A stretch of DNA of 5,831 bases from an uncultured Veillonella sp. (GCF_915069625.1 NZ_CAJZFD010000131.1:1-5831); one strand, 5' to 3'. Counted from the stretch's first letter, positions 1 to 5,705 are shown. Notes: a model not told the origin generated them from the letters alone. A program made the numbers and translations.

Positions 1-17
1 TTAGTTATATTAGTATA

Positions 18-46
18 TTGTAATGAAATTAAATAATGTATATATT
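18..46 (+). promoter_or_regulatory. Candidate promoter of the peroxidase gene
   Basis: A TTGTAA hexamer (18-23) is followed after 17 bases by TATATT (41-46). These match the sigma-70/sigma-A consensus at 4 of 6 and 5 of 6 positions. Transcription would begin near 53 and leave a leader of about 60 bases. A competing extended -10 (TGC followed by TATATAAT, 77-87) has no matching -35 and would leave a very short leader. The surroundings are so AT-rich that chance matches are common. Confidence 0.35.
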
Positions 47-100
47 ATAGACAATAAAGATGTAATAGCTTATGATTGCTATATAATAATTTTTCTCATT

Positions 101-106
101 AGGAGG
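101..106 (+). promoter_or_regulatory. Ribosome binding site deciding the peroxidase start
   Basis: A perfect AGGAGG lies six bases before ATG 113. This fixes the start there rather than at the in-frame ATG at 23, which has no Shine-Dalgarno sequence and would add 30 residues unlike the N-terminus of the family. Confidence 0.85.
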
Positions 107-112
107 TACCCA

Positions 113-1054
113 ATGGCAGTAGATGTTTCTAGAACACAAGATGTATATAAAGATGCAGGCCAAAGTGTTAACTTTACAACCTTATTATTAAATCGCAAAG
201 ATCGTGACGCAGAACTTGAAGTTATCCAAGATATGGCAGACCGTATCCAAGCCATTAAACGTTCTGTTAGTATTCGTGCGAATGGTGAAGGATTGGGTAT
301 TGCCTTTGGTTTTAGCCGCAAAGCATGGGATTATTTGTTCCCTAATGCACCGGTACCAAAAGAGTTAGAAGATTTCCAAGGTATTAAAGGGGATAAACAA
401 GACGTACCAGCTGTAGCAGCAGATTTATTTTTACATGTACGTTCTAATGATGAATCCGTTACGTATACTGTAGTAGATCAAATTATGGGATTCTTACGTC
501 CTATTACATCTGTAGTCGATGAAACTCATGGTTTCCACTATGAACAAGGTCGTGCTATCATCGATTTCGTTGATGGTACTGAAAACCCTGTTGGTCAAGA
601 GGCTGTTGAGTGGGGGGTTATTGGCGATGAAGATCCTGAATTCACTAATGGTTCTTATGCATTTGCTCAAAAATATGAACATGATCTTGATGCATGGCGT
701 GCACTTCCTACGGAAATGCAAGAAAAATTCATTGGCCGTCGTAAATTCAGTGATATTGAATTAGAAGATGATGAAAAAGATCCAGCAGCTCATAATGTAG
801 TGGCTCAAGATAATCGCGATGATGAAGAACATAAAATCGTTCGTATGAACGTACCGTTTGCTCAACCTGGACAAGGTGTACGTGGCACATACTTTATCGG
901 TTATGCTCGTTACTGGGATGTAACTAAAACAATGCTTACTAATATGTTTACGCAAAACGATAAATTGCTTGATTATTCCAAACCTATTACAGGTATGCTT
1001 TTCTTCATTCCATCCCTTGATACATTGGATGCTATTGCAGAAGGCGAGTTATAA
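113..1054 (+). CDS. Dyp-type (YfeX-like, B-class) heme peroxidase
   Basis: This 313-residue protein is a dye-decolorizing peroxidase. The family uses heme b and hydrogen peroxide to oxidise dyes, phenols, Mn(II) or porphyrinogens; YfeX-type members have also been linked to heme or porphyrin handling. The catalytic motif reads DFVDGTENP at residues 151-159, with Asp154 as the presumed distal acid. The likely proximal heme ligand is His227 (in PAAHNVV). Arg244 and Asn246 in KIVRMNVPF match the conserved distal Arg and Asn of B-type enzymes. FGFSRKAWDYLFP (about 66-77) and the C-terminal FIGYARYWDV stretch (261-270) are also family-typical. The length suits B-type enzymes. No Tat or Sec signal peptide is visible, so the enzyme is probably cytoplasmic. 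It has its own terminator and no visible partner gene; neither an encapsulin nor an iron-uptake gene adjoins it within the window. One oddity is Asp151 where the family motif GxxDG usually has its first Gly. The family call is secure; the physiological substrate is unknown. Confidence 0.93.
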   Translation: MAVDVSRTQDVYKDAGQSVNFTTLLLNRKDRDAELEVIQDMADRIQAIKRSVSIRANGEGLGIAFGFSRKAWDYLFPNAPVPKELEDFQGIKGDKQDVPAVAADLFLHVRSNDESVTYTVVDQIMGFLRPITSVVDETHGFHYEQGRAIIDFVDGTENPVGQEAVEWGVIGDEDPEFTNGSYAFAQKYEHDLDAWRALPTEMQEKFIGRRKFSDIELEDDEKDPAAHNVVAQDNRDDEEHKIVRMNVPFAQPGQGVRGTYFIGYARYWDVTKTMLTNMFTQNDKLLDYSKPITGMLFFIPSLDTLDAIAEGEL

Positions 1055-1149
1055 TCGACATAGCTATTTGATGTATATTTTTATAGTTCGTGATGCTCTA
1101 TTTTGTTAGCAGTAAACAATTCGAGTAAAAATATCATTTAATTCTATAG

Positions 1150-1174
1150 AAGCGCTCCTTTTAGGGGCGCTTTT
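1150..1174 (+). terminator. Rho-independent terminator after the peroxidase gene
   Basis: The arm AAGCGCTCC (1150-1158) pairs with GGGGCGCTT (1164-1172), nine pairs including one G-U, around a five-base TTTTA loop. The run of four T (1171-1174) is short. It sits 95 bases after the peroxidase stop codon. The 95 bases in between show no gene or other clear structure. Confidence 0.8.
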
Positions 1175-1175
1175 A

Positions 1176-1184
1176 TGCTATAAT
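1176..1184 (+). promoter_or_regulatory. Extended -10 promoter of thrC
   Basis: TGC followed by a perfect TATAAT (1179-1184) forms an extended -10 element. The -35 position (about 1156-1161) falls inside the preceding terminator hairpin and reads TCCTTT, so recognition would depend on the extended -10. Transcription would start near 1191, giving a leader of about 43 bases before the thrC ATG at 1234. Confidence 0.6.
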
Positions 1185-1223
1185 AAATCTATTAAACTCG
1201 TAAAATCCATTGTAGTTATGAAT

Positions 1224-1227
1224 GAGG
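1224..1227 (+). promoter_or_regulatory. Ribosome binding site deciding the thrC start
   Basis: GAGG lies six bases before ATG 1234. It overlaps the in-frame ATG at 1222, which lacks its own Shine-Dalgarno sequence. The start at 1234 gives the family-typical N-terminus MNYTSTRG. Confidence 0.75.
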
Positions 1228-1233
1228 TATTCC

Positions 1234-2733
1234 ATGAATTATACTAGCACCCGCGGTACCGTTGCGGTAAATGAAACATATGCATTGTTGCACGGCTTAG
1301 CAGAGGATGGTGGTCTATATGTACCATCTTTATTCCCTACAAACTGCTTAACTTACAATGATGTGAAAGATAAAAACTATCAAGAGGTAGCAGCTGTTGT
1401 ATTATCCAAGTTGTTCCCATGTTTCTCAGAAGCTCATTTAAAAGAAATGATCAACTCTGCATACAGTGATGCTAATTTCAGCACTCGTGATATTGCACCG
1501 TTACATTCCTTATTAGAAAAGGTTTCTGTCCTAGAATTATTCCATGGCCGTACACAAGCTTTCAAAGATATGGCATTGTCTTTATTCCCATATCTATTAG
1601 TAGCGGCAAAAGAGGCTGAAGGTGAGAAAAAAGAGGTTCTTATCTTAACGGCTACATCTGGTGATACAGGTAAAGCTGCCCTTGAAGGCTTTAAAGATGT
1701 ACCTGGTACTCACATTCAAGTATTCTACCCAACTGATGGCGTAAGTCCAATGCAAGCTGAGCAAATGCAAAAGCAAGAAGGGGACAACGTTAATGTTACT
1801 GCGATTCACGGTAACTTCGACGATGCGCAACAATTCTTGAAACGATTATTCGTTGATAAGGCTACTGCAGAAGAGGTTGCTGCAAAAGGGGTTATATTCT
1901 CTAGTGCGAACTCTATTAACATTGGCCGCTTGGCACCTCAAGTGGTTTACTATGTGAACGCCTATGCAGAACTTGTTGCACAAGGTGCCATTCATGAAGA
2001 TGAAGCATTTAACGTTGTAGTGCCAACTGGTAACTTCGGTAATATCTTGGCTGCTTATTACGCTAAAAAAATGGGTATTCCTATTGGTAAATTGATTTGT
2101 GCATCTAACCAAAATAATGTGCTTACTGATTTCTTTAAAACTGGCACATACGATATGAACCGCCCATTCTATACAACGATTTCCCCATCTATGGATATTC
2201 TTGAGTCTTCTAACTTTGAACGTTTCTTATACTATATCTCTGGTGAAGATAGTGAACGCACAGCTGGTTGGATGAAAGATCTTAAATCTACAGGTAAATT
2301 GACTGTAAACGAAGAAGAGTTCAGTCGCGTTAAAGCTAATTTTGCAGGTGCCTATGTAGATGACGAAGAAACAAAAGCCATCATTGAGCAAGTGTACAAT
2401 TCCTATGGTTATGTAATGGATCCTCATACTGCGGTAGCTATGGGTGCATACATGAAGGAATTAGAGAAACACCCAGAAGATGGTGCGCGTCATACAATTA
2501 TTGCATCTACTGCACATCCATTTAAATTCCCTACAGCTATTTGTGAAGCTTTAGATATTAAAGTGGGTGAAACACCGTATGAAAGCTTAGATAACATTTC
2601 TGCTGTAACAGGTGTAGTATTCCCTAAACAATTGGAAGCATTGAAATCTAAACCATTGCGTTTCACAAAAGCAATCAATAAAGAGAATATGAAACAAGAA
2701 ATTCTTGATTTTGTAGATACATTCTCTAAATAA
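1234..2733 (+). CDS. thrC: Threonine synthase
   Basis: This 499-residue PLP enzyme converts O-phospho-L-homoserine and water to L-threonine and phosphate, the last step of threonine synthesis in the cytoplasm. The N-terminus MNYTSTRG is the family signature. Lys111 in FHGRTQAFKD (103-112) is the presumed Schiff-base lysine. TATSGDTGKAAL (139-150) and PTGNFGN (264-270) are the fold-type-II active-site and cofactor-phosphate-binding loops. SSANSINIGRLAPQ (223-236) is also characteristic. The length matches the long E. coli/yeast-type class rather than the roughly 350-residue form of Bacillus. It appears complete and intact, ends in tandem stops TAA TAG, and is followed within five bases by a terminator. 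No hom, thrB or asd gene lies beside it, so in this genome thrC is apparently unlinked from the immediate neighbours of the pathway. I see no T-box or threonine/isoleucine-rich leader peptide upstream. The call is secure. Confidence 0.97.
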   Translation: MNYTSTRGTVAVNETYALLHGLAEDGGLYVPSLFPTNCLTYNDVKDKNYQEVAAVVLSKLFPCFSEAHLKEMINSAYSDANFSTRDIAPLHSLLEKVSVLELFHGRTQAFKDMALSLFPYLLVAAKEAEGEKKEVLILTATSGDTGKAALEGFKDVPGTHIQVFYPTDGVSPMQAEQMQKQEGDNVNVTAIHGNFDDAQQFLKRLFVDKATAEEVAAKGVIFSSANSINIGRLAPQVVYYVNAYAELVAQGAIHEDEAFNVVVPTGNFGNILAAYYAKKMGIPIGKLICASNQNNVLTDFFKTGTYDMNRPFYTTISPSMDILESSNFERFLYYISGEDSERTAGWMKDLKSTGKLTVNEEEFSRVKANFAGAYVDDEETKAIIEQVYNSYGYVMDPHTAVAMGAYMKELEKHPEDGARHTIIASTAHPFKFPTAICEALDIKVGETPYESLDNISAVTGVVFPKQLEALKSKPLRFTKAINKENMKQEILDFVDTFSK

Positions 2734-2737
2734 TAGG

Positions 2738-2778
2738 ATGCCGCCTTTCGCTAGAAGGGCGGCATATATTTTGGTTTT
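2738..2778 (+). terminator. Rho-independent terminator after thrC
   Basis: The arms 2738-2749 (ATGCCGCCTTTC) and 2754-2765 (GAAGGGCGGCAT) form 12 pairs including one G-U, closed by a four-base GCTA loop. A T-rich tail (ATATTTTGGTTTT, 2766-2778) follows. The hairpin begins five bases after the stop codon. Confidence 0.88.
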
Positions 2779-2793
2779 ATATATTCTATATCT

Positions 2794-2828
2794 CCTGTAT
2801 AATAGATTGCTAAGATAGATAATACAGG
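2794..2828 (+). promoter_or_regulatory. Inverted repeat over a putative -10, upstream of the transporter
   Basis: CCTGTAT (2794-2800) and ATACAGG (2822-2828) are perfect 7-base inverted repeats separated by 21 bases. The left arm overlaps TATAAT (2798-2803), the best -10 candidate for the transporter gene; the matching -35 position (about 2775-2780, TTTTAT) is poor. The arrangement could be an operator at the promoter or a hairpin in the leader. No known regulator's site is recognised. Confidence 0.35.
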
Positions 2829-2829
2829 G

Positions 2830-2853
2830 ATAGTAACTATTTAGTTGTACTAT
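2830..2853 (+). promoter_or_regulatory. Imperfect hairpin in the transporter leader
   Basis: ATAGTAACT (2830-2838) can pair with AGTT (2843-2846) and ACTAT (2849-2853), a nine-pair stem interrupted by a two-base GT bulge and closed by a four-base ATTT loop. It ends 14 bases before the GGGAGG ribosome binding site (2868-2873). It is AU-rich and weak, and no T-run follows it, so it is not a terminator. A protein-binding palindrome is equally possible. Confidence 0.3.
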
Positions 2854-2877
2854 AGTGTATTTGTATAGGGAGGTAGT

Positions 2878-3765
2878 ATGGCTAAAAAAGGCCTTATGTA
2901 TGCATTATTGTCGGCACTCTTATTGAGTACGATGAATTTATTTGTAAAGATGCTAGGCTCTAACATTCCATCTGGGGAAATTGCTTTTTTCCGTGGTTTA
3001 TTTGGAACCATAGCTGTTCTCATCGTTATGTATACGCAAGGTATCCGATTCTCGAAAGAGGATAGAGGACATCTTGTTATGCGTGGCTTATATGGCGGCT
3101 TTGGCATGGTATGTAATTTTATTGCTTTAGTGCATTTAAAGTTATCCGATGCAACGATTTTATTTCAAACATCAGGTATATTTGTATTGATATTTAGCGC
3201 CTTATTTCTTAAAGAACGGGTACCTAAAGGGGCTGGGAAATGGCTTCTTTTGATCTTTGTAGCTGTAATGGTTATGGTAAATCCGTTTAGCTTTACTGGC
3301 TTTACTTGGTTTGCCTTAGTAGCTATTTTAGGGGCTGCTTTATCTGCGGCTGCGTATACGACTATTCGCCTTATATCTAAGCGAGGCAAGCATAGTAATT
3401 TTGAAATCATGGCGTATTTTATGATTACGGGCATGATTGCAGGTCTCGTTACAACTGACAAACTCGTTATGCCTCAAGGCACAGATTGGCTTATCATCTT
3501 GGCGATTGGTGGTATTAGTGTAGTGGCTCAGTTCTTCTTGACTGGTGCCTTTGTTACAACTAACGCTGTAGTGGCACAATTCTTACAATATGTTGGTGTA
3601 TTCATCAGTTCCTTCTACGGCTTCTTGTTCTTTGGTGAAAGCTTATCTATTGAAACGATAGGCGCTGGTGTGGCGATGTTCGTATCTTCTGTTATGTTGG
3701 CTCGCCTCAAAGAACAAAGTGGACCTTTACAAGAAGGAAAGGTTATAGAGGATAAAATTAAATAA
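2878..3765 (+). CDS. EamA/DMT-family transporter, ten transmembrane helices
   Basis: This 295-residue inner-membrane protein belongs to the drug/metabolite transporter superfamily, whose members move amino acids, nucleotide-related compounds or other small metabolites, often outward. Hydrophobic segments fall near residues 5-24, 33-52, 66-84, 92-111, 121-137, 141-161, 176-192, 203-221, 228-252 and 258-275, matching the usual two EamA repeats of five helices. Family features include FFRGL (37-41) after helix 2 start, LKERVP (111-116) at the end of helix 4 and FFGESLS (251-257) at the equivalent point in repeat two. The C-terminal tail (about 277-295) is charged and probably cytoplasmic. GGGAGG (2868-2873) precedes the ATG by four bases. 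It stands alone between terminators, so neighbours do not reveal the substrate. Proximity to thrC could hint at threonine or homoserine export (RhtA is a DMT protein), but the genes are not co-transcribed and this is only a guess. Confidence 0.9.
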   Translation: MAKKGLMYALLSALLLSTMNLFVKMLGSNIPSGEIAFFRGLFGTIAVLIVMYTQGIRFSKEDRGHLVMRGLYGGFGMVCNFIALVHLKLSDATILFQTSGIFVLIFSALFLKERVPKGAGKWLLLIFVAVMVMVNPFSFTGFTWFALVAILGAALSAAAYTTIRLISKRGKHSNFEIMAYFMITGMIAGLVTTDKLVMPQGTDWLIILAIGGISVVAQFFLTGAFVTTNAVVAQFLQYVGVFISSFYGFLFFGESLSIETIGAGVAMFVSSVMLARLKEQSGPLQEGKVIEDKIK

Positions 3766-3807
3766 TTGTCGAATCTATACAATAATAGACGTTGTATGAC
3801 AGTAGAG

Positions 3808-3838
3808 GTGCTAATCACATTCGTGATTGGCACTTTTT
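3808..3838 (+). terminator. Rho-independent terminator after the transporter gene
   Basis: GTGCTAATCAC (3808-3818) pairs with GTGATTGGCAC (3823-3833) in 11 consecutive pairs, one of them G-U, around a four-base ATTC loop. TTTTT (3834-3838) follows directly. It lies 42 bases after the stop codon. Confidence 0.92.
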
Positions 3839-3896
3839 AACATGGTGCGAAAAGTACGCATAAATACTGATTTATTACAATTTTAGATTGACCTAT

Positions 3897-3940
3897 GAAA
3901 AACTATATTAAATAAATTCGAAAAACTACATCGAAAAATA
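3897..3940 (+). repeat. Three A-tract repeats upstream of the mscL promoter
   Basis: GAAAAACTA occurs at 3897-3905 and 3920-3928, and a shortened GAAAAATA at 3933-3940 directly abuts the -35 hexamer. Copy starts are 23 and 13 bases apart. Position and composition fit an UP-element-like stretch bound by the RNA polymerase alpha subunit, but AT-rich intergenic DNA can produce this by chance. Confidence 0.4.
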
Positions 3941-3969
3941 TTGACATCTCTTCATCTTTCCTTTATGAT
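3941..3969 (+). promoter_or_regulatory. Strong sigma-A-type promoter of mscL
   Basis: A perfect -35 TTGACA (3941-3946) is followed by an optimal 17-base spacer and the -10 TATGAT (3964-3969), which matches consensus at five of six positions. Transcription should start near 3976, giving a leader of about 45 bases. It is the best promoter in the window and is preceded by A-tracts. Confidence 0.85.
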
Positions 3970-4021
3970 TAGTACAGTTATTAACGCATTCTCAATTAAG
4001 TGTATCTAGGAGTAGTGAGAA

Positions 4022-4489
4022 ATGAAAGAATTTTTGAACGATTTTAAAGCTTTTGCATTCAAAGGTAACATGATGGACCTAGCTATTGGTATGATTATTG
4101 GGGCTGCTTTCACAGCGTTGGTTAACTCCGTCGTAAGCAACTTGTTCATGCCTATTATCAGCTTGTTCACAGGCGGTATTGATTTCAGCAACTTGTACTT
4201 GCCATTAAGCGCAGGTTCTAAAGACGCATTCATGGCTGGTGCAGATATTGCTACAGCACGTGCAGCAGGCTCTGTATTGCCATACGGTACATTCATTACC
4301 GACTTGATCCAATTCTTGATCTTGGCATTCGTTGTATTCTTGATGGTTCGCGCATTAGCTAAAATGATGAAAAACGCGAAAGAAGAAGAAGCTGCTGAAG
4401 CACCTACAACTAAAGAATGTCCATTCTGTAAAACAGAAATTCACATTGATGCAGTTAAATGTCCTAACTGTACATCTGATTTGAAATAG
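4022..4489 (+). CDS. mscL: Large-conductance mechanosensitive channel with C-terminal zinc ribbon
   Basis: This 155-residue inner-membrane protein forms the homopentameric pore that opens under membrane tension and releases solutes during hypo-osmotic shock. The N-terminal helix MKEFLNDFKAFAF leads into TM1 (about 15-46) with the signature KGNMMDLAIGMIIGAAF (14-30); Leu20 and Met24 align with the E. coli gate residues Leu19 and Val23. GGIDFSNL (51-58) opens the periplasmic loop, and YGTFITDLIQFLILAF (88-103) leads into TM2 (about 89-112). A charged linker (KNAKEEEAAEAP) follows. In place of the E. coli LLTEIRDLL helix, the protein ends with two CxxC knuckles, CPFC (133-136) and CPNC (147-150), a likely zinc ribbon. 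The ribosome binding site AGGAG (4008-4012) lies nine bases before the ATG. Codon use is strongly biased (all seven Asn are AAC, 11 of 14 Phe are TTC), suggesting high expression. It has its own promoter and terminator. The identification is secure; the role of the ribbon is not known to me. Confidence 0.97.
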   Translation: MKEFLNDFKAFAFKGNMMDLAIGMIIGAAFTALVNSVVSNLFMPIISLFTGGIDFSNLYLPLSAGSKDAFMAGADIATARAAGSVLPYGTFITDLIQFLILAFVVFLMVRALAKMMKNAKEEEAAEAPTTKECPFCKTEIHIDAVKCPNCTSDLK

Positions 4490-4502
4490 TCAACACACTA
4501 AG

Positions 4503-4541
4503 AAAGAGTCCTAGGAGCAAAACGCTTTTAGGACTCTTTTT
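4503..4541 (+). terminator. Rho-independent terminator after mscL
   Basis: AAAGAGTCCTA (4503-4513) pairs perfectly with TAGGACTCTTT (4529-4539). The stem extends inward by five more pairs (4514-4518 with 4524-4528, two of them G-U) to a five-base AAAAC loop, making 16 pairs. The T-run TTTTT (4537-4541) overlaps the base of the stem. It starts 13 bases after the stop codon. Confidence 0.93.
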
Positions 4542-4562
4542 GTTTGAAGTTAGCTATGAATT

Positions 4563-4591
4563 TTGGTAAATTTCCAATTATAGGATACAAT
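4563..4591 (+). promoter_or_regulatory. Candidate promoter of the dehydrogenase gene
   Basis: TTGGTA (4563-4568) and TACAAT (4586-4591) are separated by exactly 17 bases and match consensus at four and five of six positions. Transcription would begin near 4598, leaving a leader of about 64 bases. It lies just downstream of the mscL terminator, as expected for a new transcription unit. Confidence 0.55.
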
Positions 4592-4661
4592 ATAGATACA
4601 TATAGTTTTCGTTGTAAATGATATGTTGTTACAGCATTTTAGAATATATAGAAGGGATGAA

Positions 4662-5660
4662 ATGATTATGGAACGTAAACCATTAGTAGTGGTACCTGGC
4701 TTAGTGCGACGTGATGCTATTGCCTATTTACAAGAACATGTTGACGTACGTCAGTGGACAGAAAAAACTAAAATGCCTAGAGAGGTTTTAAAAGAATGGT
4801 TACGCGATGCTGATGGCTTGTGGTCTATCAATTCTATATCGGTTGATGCAGATCTTGTGAAAGACGCGCCTAATTTAAAGGTCATTGCACAAGCCTCAGT
4901 AGGCTATGATAATGTAAAGATTGATGAACTTACGGCGGCAGGTATCCCTTACGGTAATACACCGGGCGTACTTAACGAAACAGTGGCAGAACTCGCTTTC
5001 ACATTGATTGCTACGGCCAGTCGTCGCATTATTGAAAATGCAATTTTTGTAAAAAATGGCCGTTGGGCTGAGCGTCCTTCTAATATTAAGGGCTTTGATT
5101 TGAGTCGCCGCACATTGGGTATCATTGGTATGGGCGCCATCGGTGTTTCCATTTCTCGACGTGCTCGCGCCTTTGGTATGACCGTTGTATATCATAATCG
5201 ACATCAACGTAATGATGATAAATTGTATAGAACAACATATATGGAATTAGATGAGTTACTTGCTACGAGTGATGTGGTATGTATCATGGCGCCACTTACG
5301 GATGAAACGTATCATATGTGCGATGCCGAGTTTTTTAAGAAAATGAAAAAGACCGCATTGTTCGTCAATGTAGGTCGCGGTGCCATCGTTGATACAAATG
5401 CACTCATCGATGCCCTTAAAACTGGTGAAATCGATTATGCTGCACTTGATGTAACTGATCCAGAACCACTACCAGCAGATCATCCATTATTGTCCATTGA
5501 TAACTGTCTAATTGTTCCTCATATTGGTTCGTATACAGATCGGACGCGATATGATATGTCCATGTTGACAGCGAATAATATTATTGCTGGTGTTCATAAA
5601 AAACCTCTACAAACATGTGTTAACGAAGAGGTGAATTATAAAATGTGCGGTCCTATATAA
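4662..5660 (+). CDS. D-2-hydroxyacid dehydrogenase (glycerate/hydroxypyruvate/glyoxylate reductase type)
   Basis: This 332-residue cytoplasmic oxidoreductase belongs to the D-isomer-specific 2-hydroxyacid dehydrogenase family, which interconverts 2-oxoacids and D-2-hydroxyacids with NAD(P)H. The Rossmann motif GMGAIG is at 156-161. The catalytic triad is visible as Arg239 (NVGRG), Glu268 (DPEPLP) and His287 (PHIGS). QASVGYDNV (77-85) and GNTPGVLNETVAELAF (98-113) are substrate-side motifs typical of glycerate dehydrogenases and glyoxylate/hydroxypyruvate reductases. After the second Rossmann strand the protein reads VVYHNRHQR (175-183) without the Asp typical of NAD-specific enzymes, which suggests NADP(H). 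No ACT domain follows, so it is not a long SerA. The start is uncertain: AAGGG (4652-4656) precedes both ATG 4662 and ATG 4668 (330 residues). An in-frame ATG at 4623 lacks a binding site. Whether glycerate, glyoxylate or another acid is the substrate cannot be told from sequence alone. Confidence 0.88.
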   Translation: MIMERKPLVVVPGLVRRDAIAYLQEHVDVRQWTEKTKMPREVLKEWLRDADGLWSINSISVDADLVKDAPNLKVIAQASVGYDNVKIDELTAAGIPYGNTPGVLNETVAELAFTLIATASRRIIENAIFVKNGRWAERPSNIKGFDLSRRTLGIIGMGAIGVSISRRARAFGMTVVYHNRHQRNDDKLYRTTYMELDELLATSDVVCIMAPLTDETYHMCDAEFFKKMKKTALFVNVGRGAIVDTNALIDALKTGEIDYAALDVTDPEPLPADHPLLSIDNCLIVPHIGSYTDRTRYDMSMLTANNIIAGVHKKPLQTCVNEEVNYKMCGPI

Positions 5661-5664
5661 AATA

Positions 5665-5673
5665 TGGTAAAAT
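5665..5673 (+). promoter_or_regulatory. Candidate extended -10 promoter of glnS
   Basis: TGG followed by TAAAAT (5668-5673) forms an extended -10 just after the dehydrogenase stop codon. No -35 is evident at about 5645-5650. Transcription would begin near 5680, some 26 bases before the TTG start. Read-through from the dehydrogenase gene is also possible, because no terminator separates the two. Confidence 0.35.
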
Positions 5674-5692
5674 AAAAGAATATTTATCGTAT

Positions 5693-5697
5693 GGAGG
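5693..5697 (+). promoter_or_regulatory. Ribosome binding site selecting the TTG start of glnS
   Basis: GGAGG lies eight bases before TTG 5706. An in-frame ATG at 5691 overlaps this motif and has only a weak AT-rich sequence before it. The site therefore favours TTG as the true start. Confidence 0.65.
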
Positions 5698-5705
5698 TTG
5701 TAACG

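Noticed and set aside
45..57. Possible PerR/Fur-like box (TTAT...ATAA) upstream of the peroxidase gene
   Set aside because: Only the outer four bases of each half-site pair and the centre does not match the known 15-base PerR consensus. In such AT-rich sequence it is not supportable.
23..112. In-frame N-terminal extension of the peroxidase (30 residues from ATG 23)
   Set aside because: There is no ribosome binding site before ATG 23, whereas a perfect AGGAGG precedes ATG 113. The extra residues look like translated AT-rich leader and overlap the likely promoter.
1034..1054. Encapsulin cargo tag at the C-terminus of the peroxidase
   Set aside because: The protein ends with DAIAEGEL right after the core fold. 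No extended tail of the usual encapsulin-targeting type is present, and no encapsulin gene is nearby.
1093..1128. Eleven-codon reading frame ahead of a hairpin, like an attenuator leader peptide for thrC
   Set aside because: It contains no Thr or Ile codons and has no ribosome binding site. The hairpin downstream is better explained as the peroxidase terminator, with the thrC promoter after it.
1252..1260. Minus-strand GGTACCGCG resembling the T-box antiterminator core
   Set aside because: It lies inside the conserved STRGT codons of thrC on the wrong strand, with no specifier stem or terminator. It is coincidental.
3846..3860. Short inverted repeat TGCG/CGCA after the transporter terminator
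   Set aside because: Four-base arms in a non-coding gap are expected by chance, and no promoter or T-run is associated with them.
3888..3918. Second upstream mscL promoter beginning with TTGACC
   Set aside because: No acceptable -10 lies at 16-18 bases; the candidates need 10, 14 or 19. The TTGACA-17-TATGAT promoter just downstream is far better.
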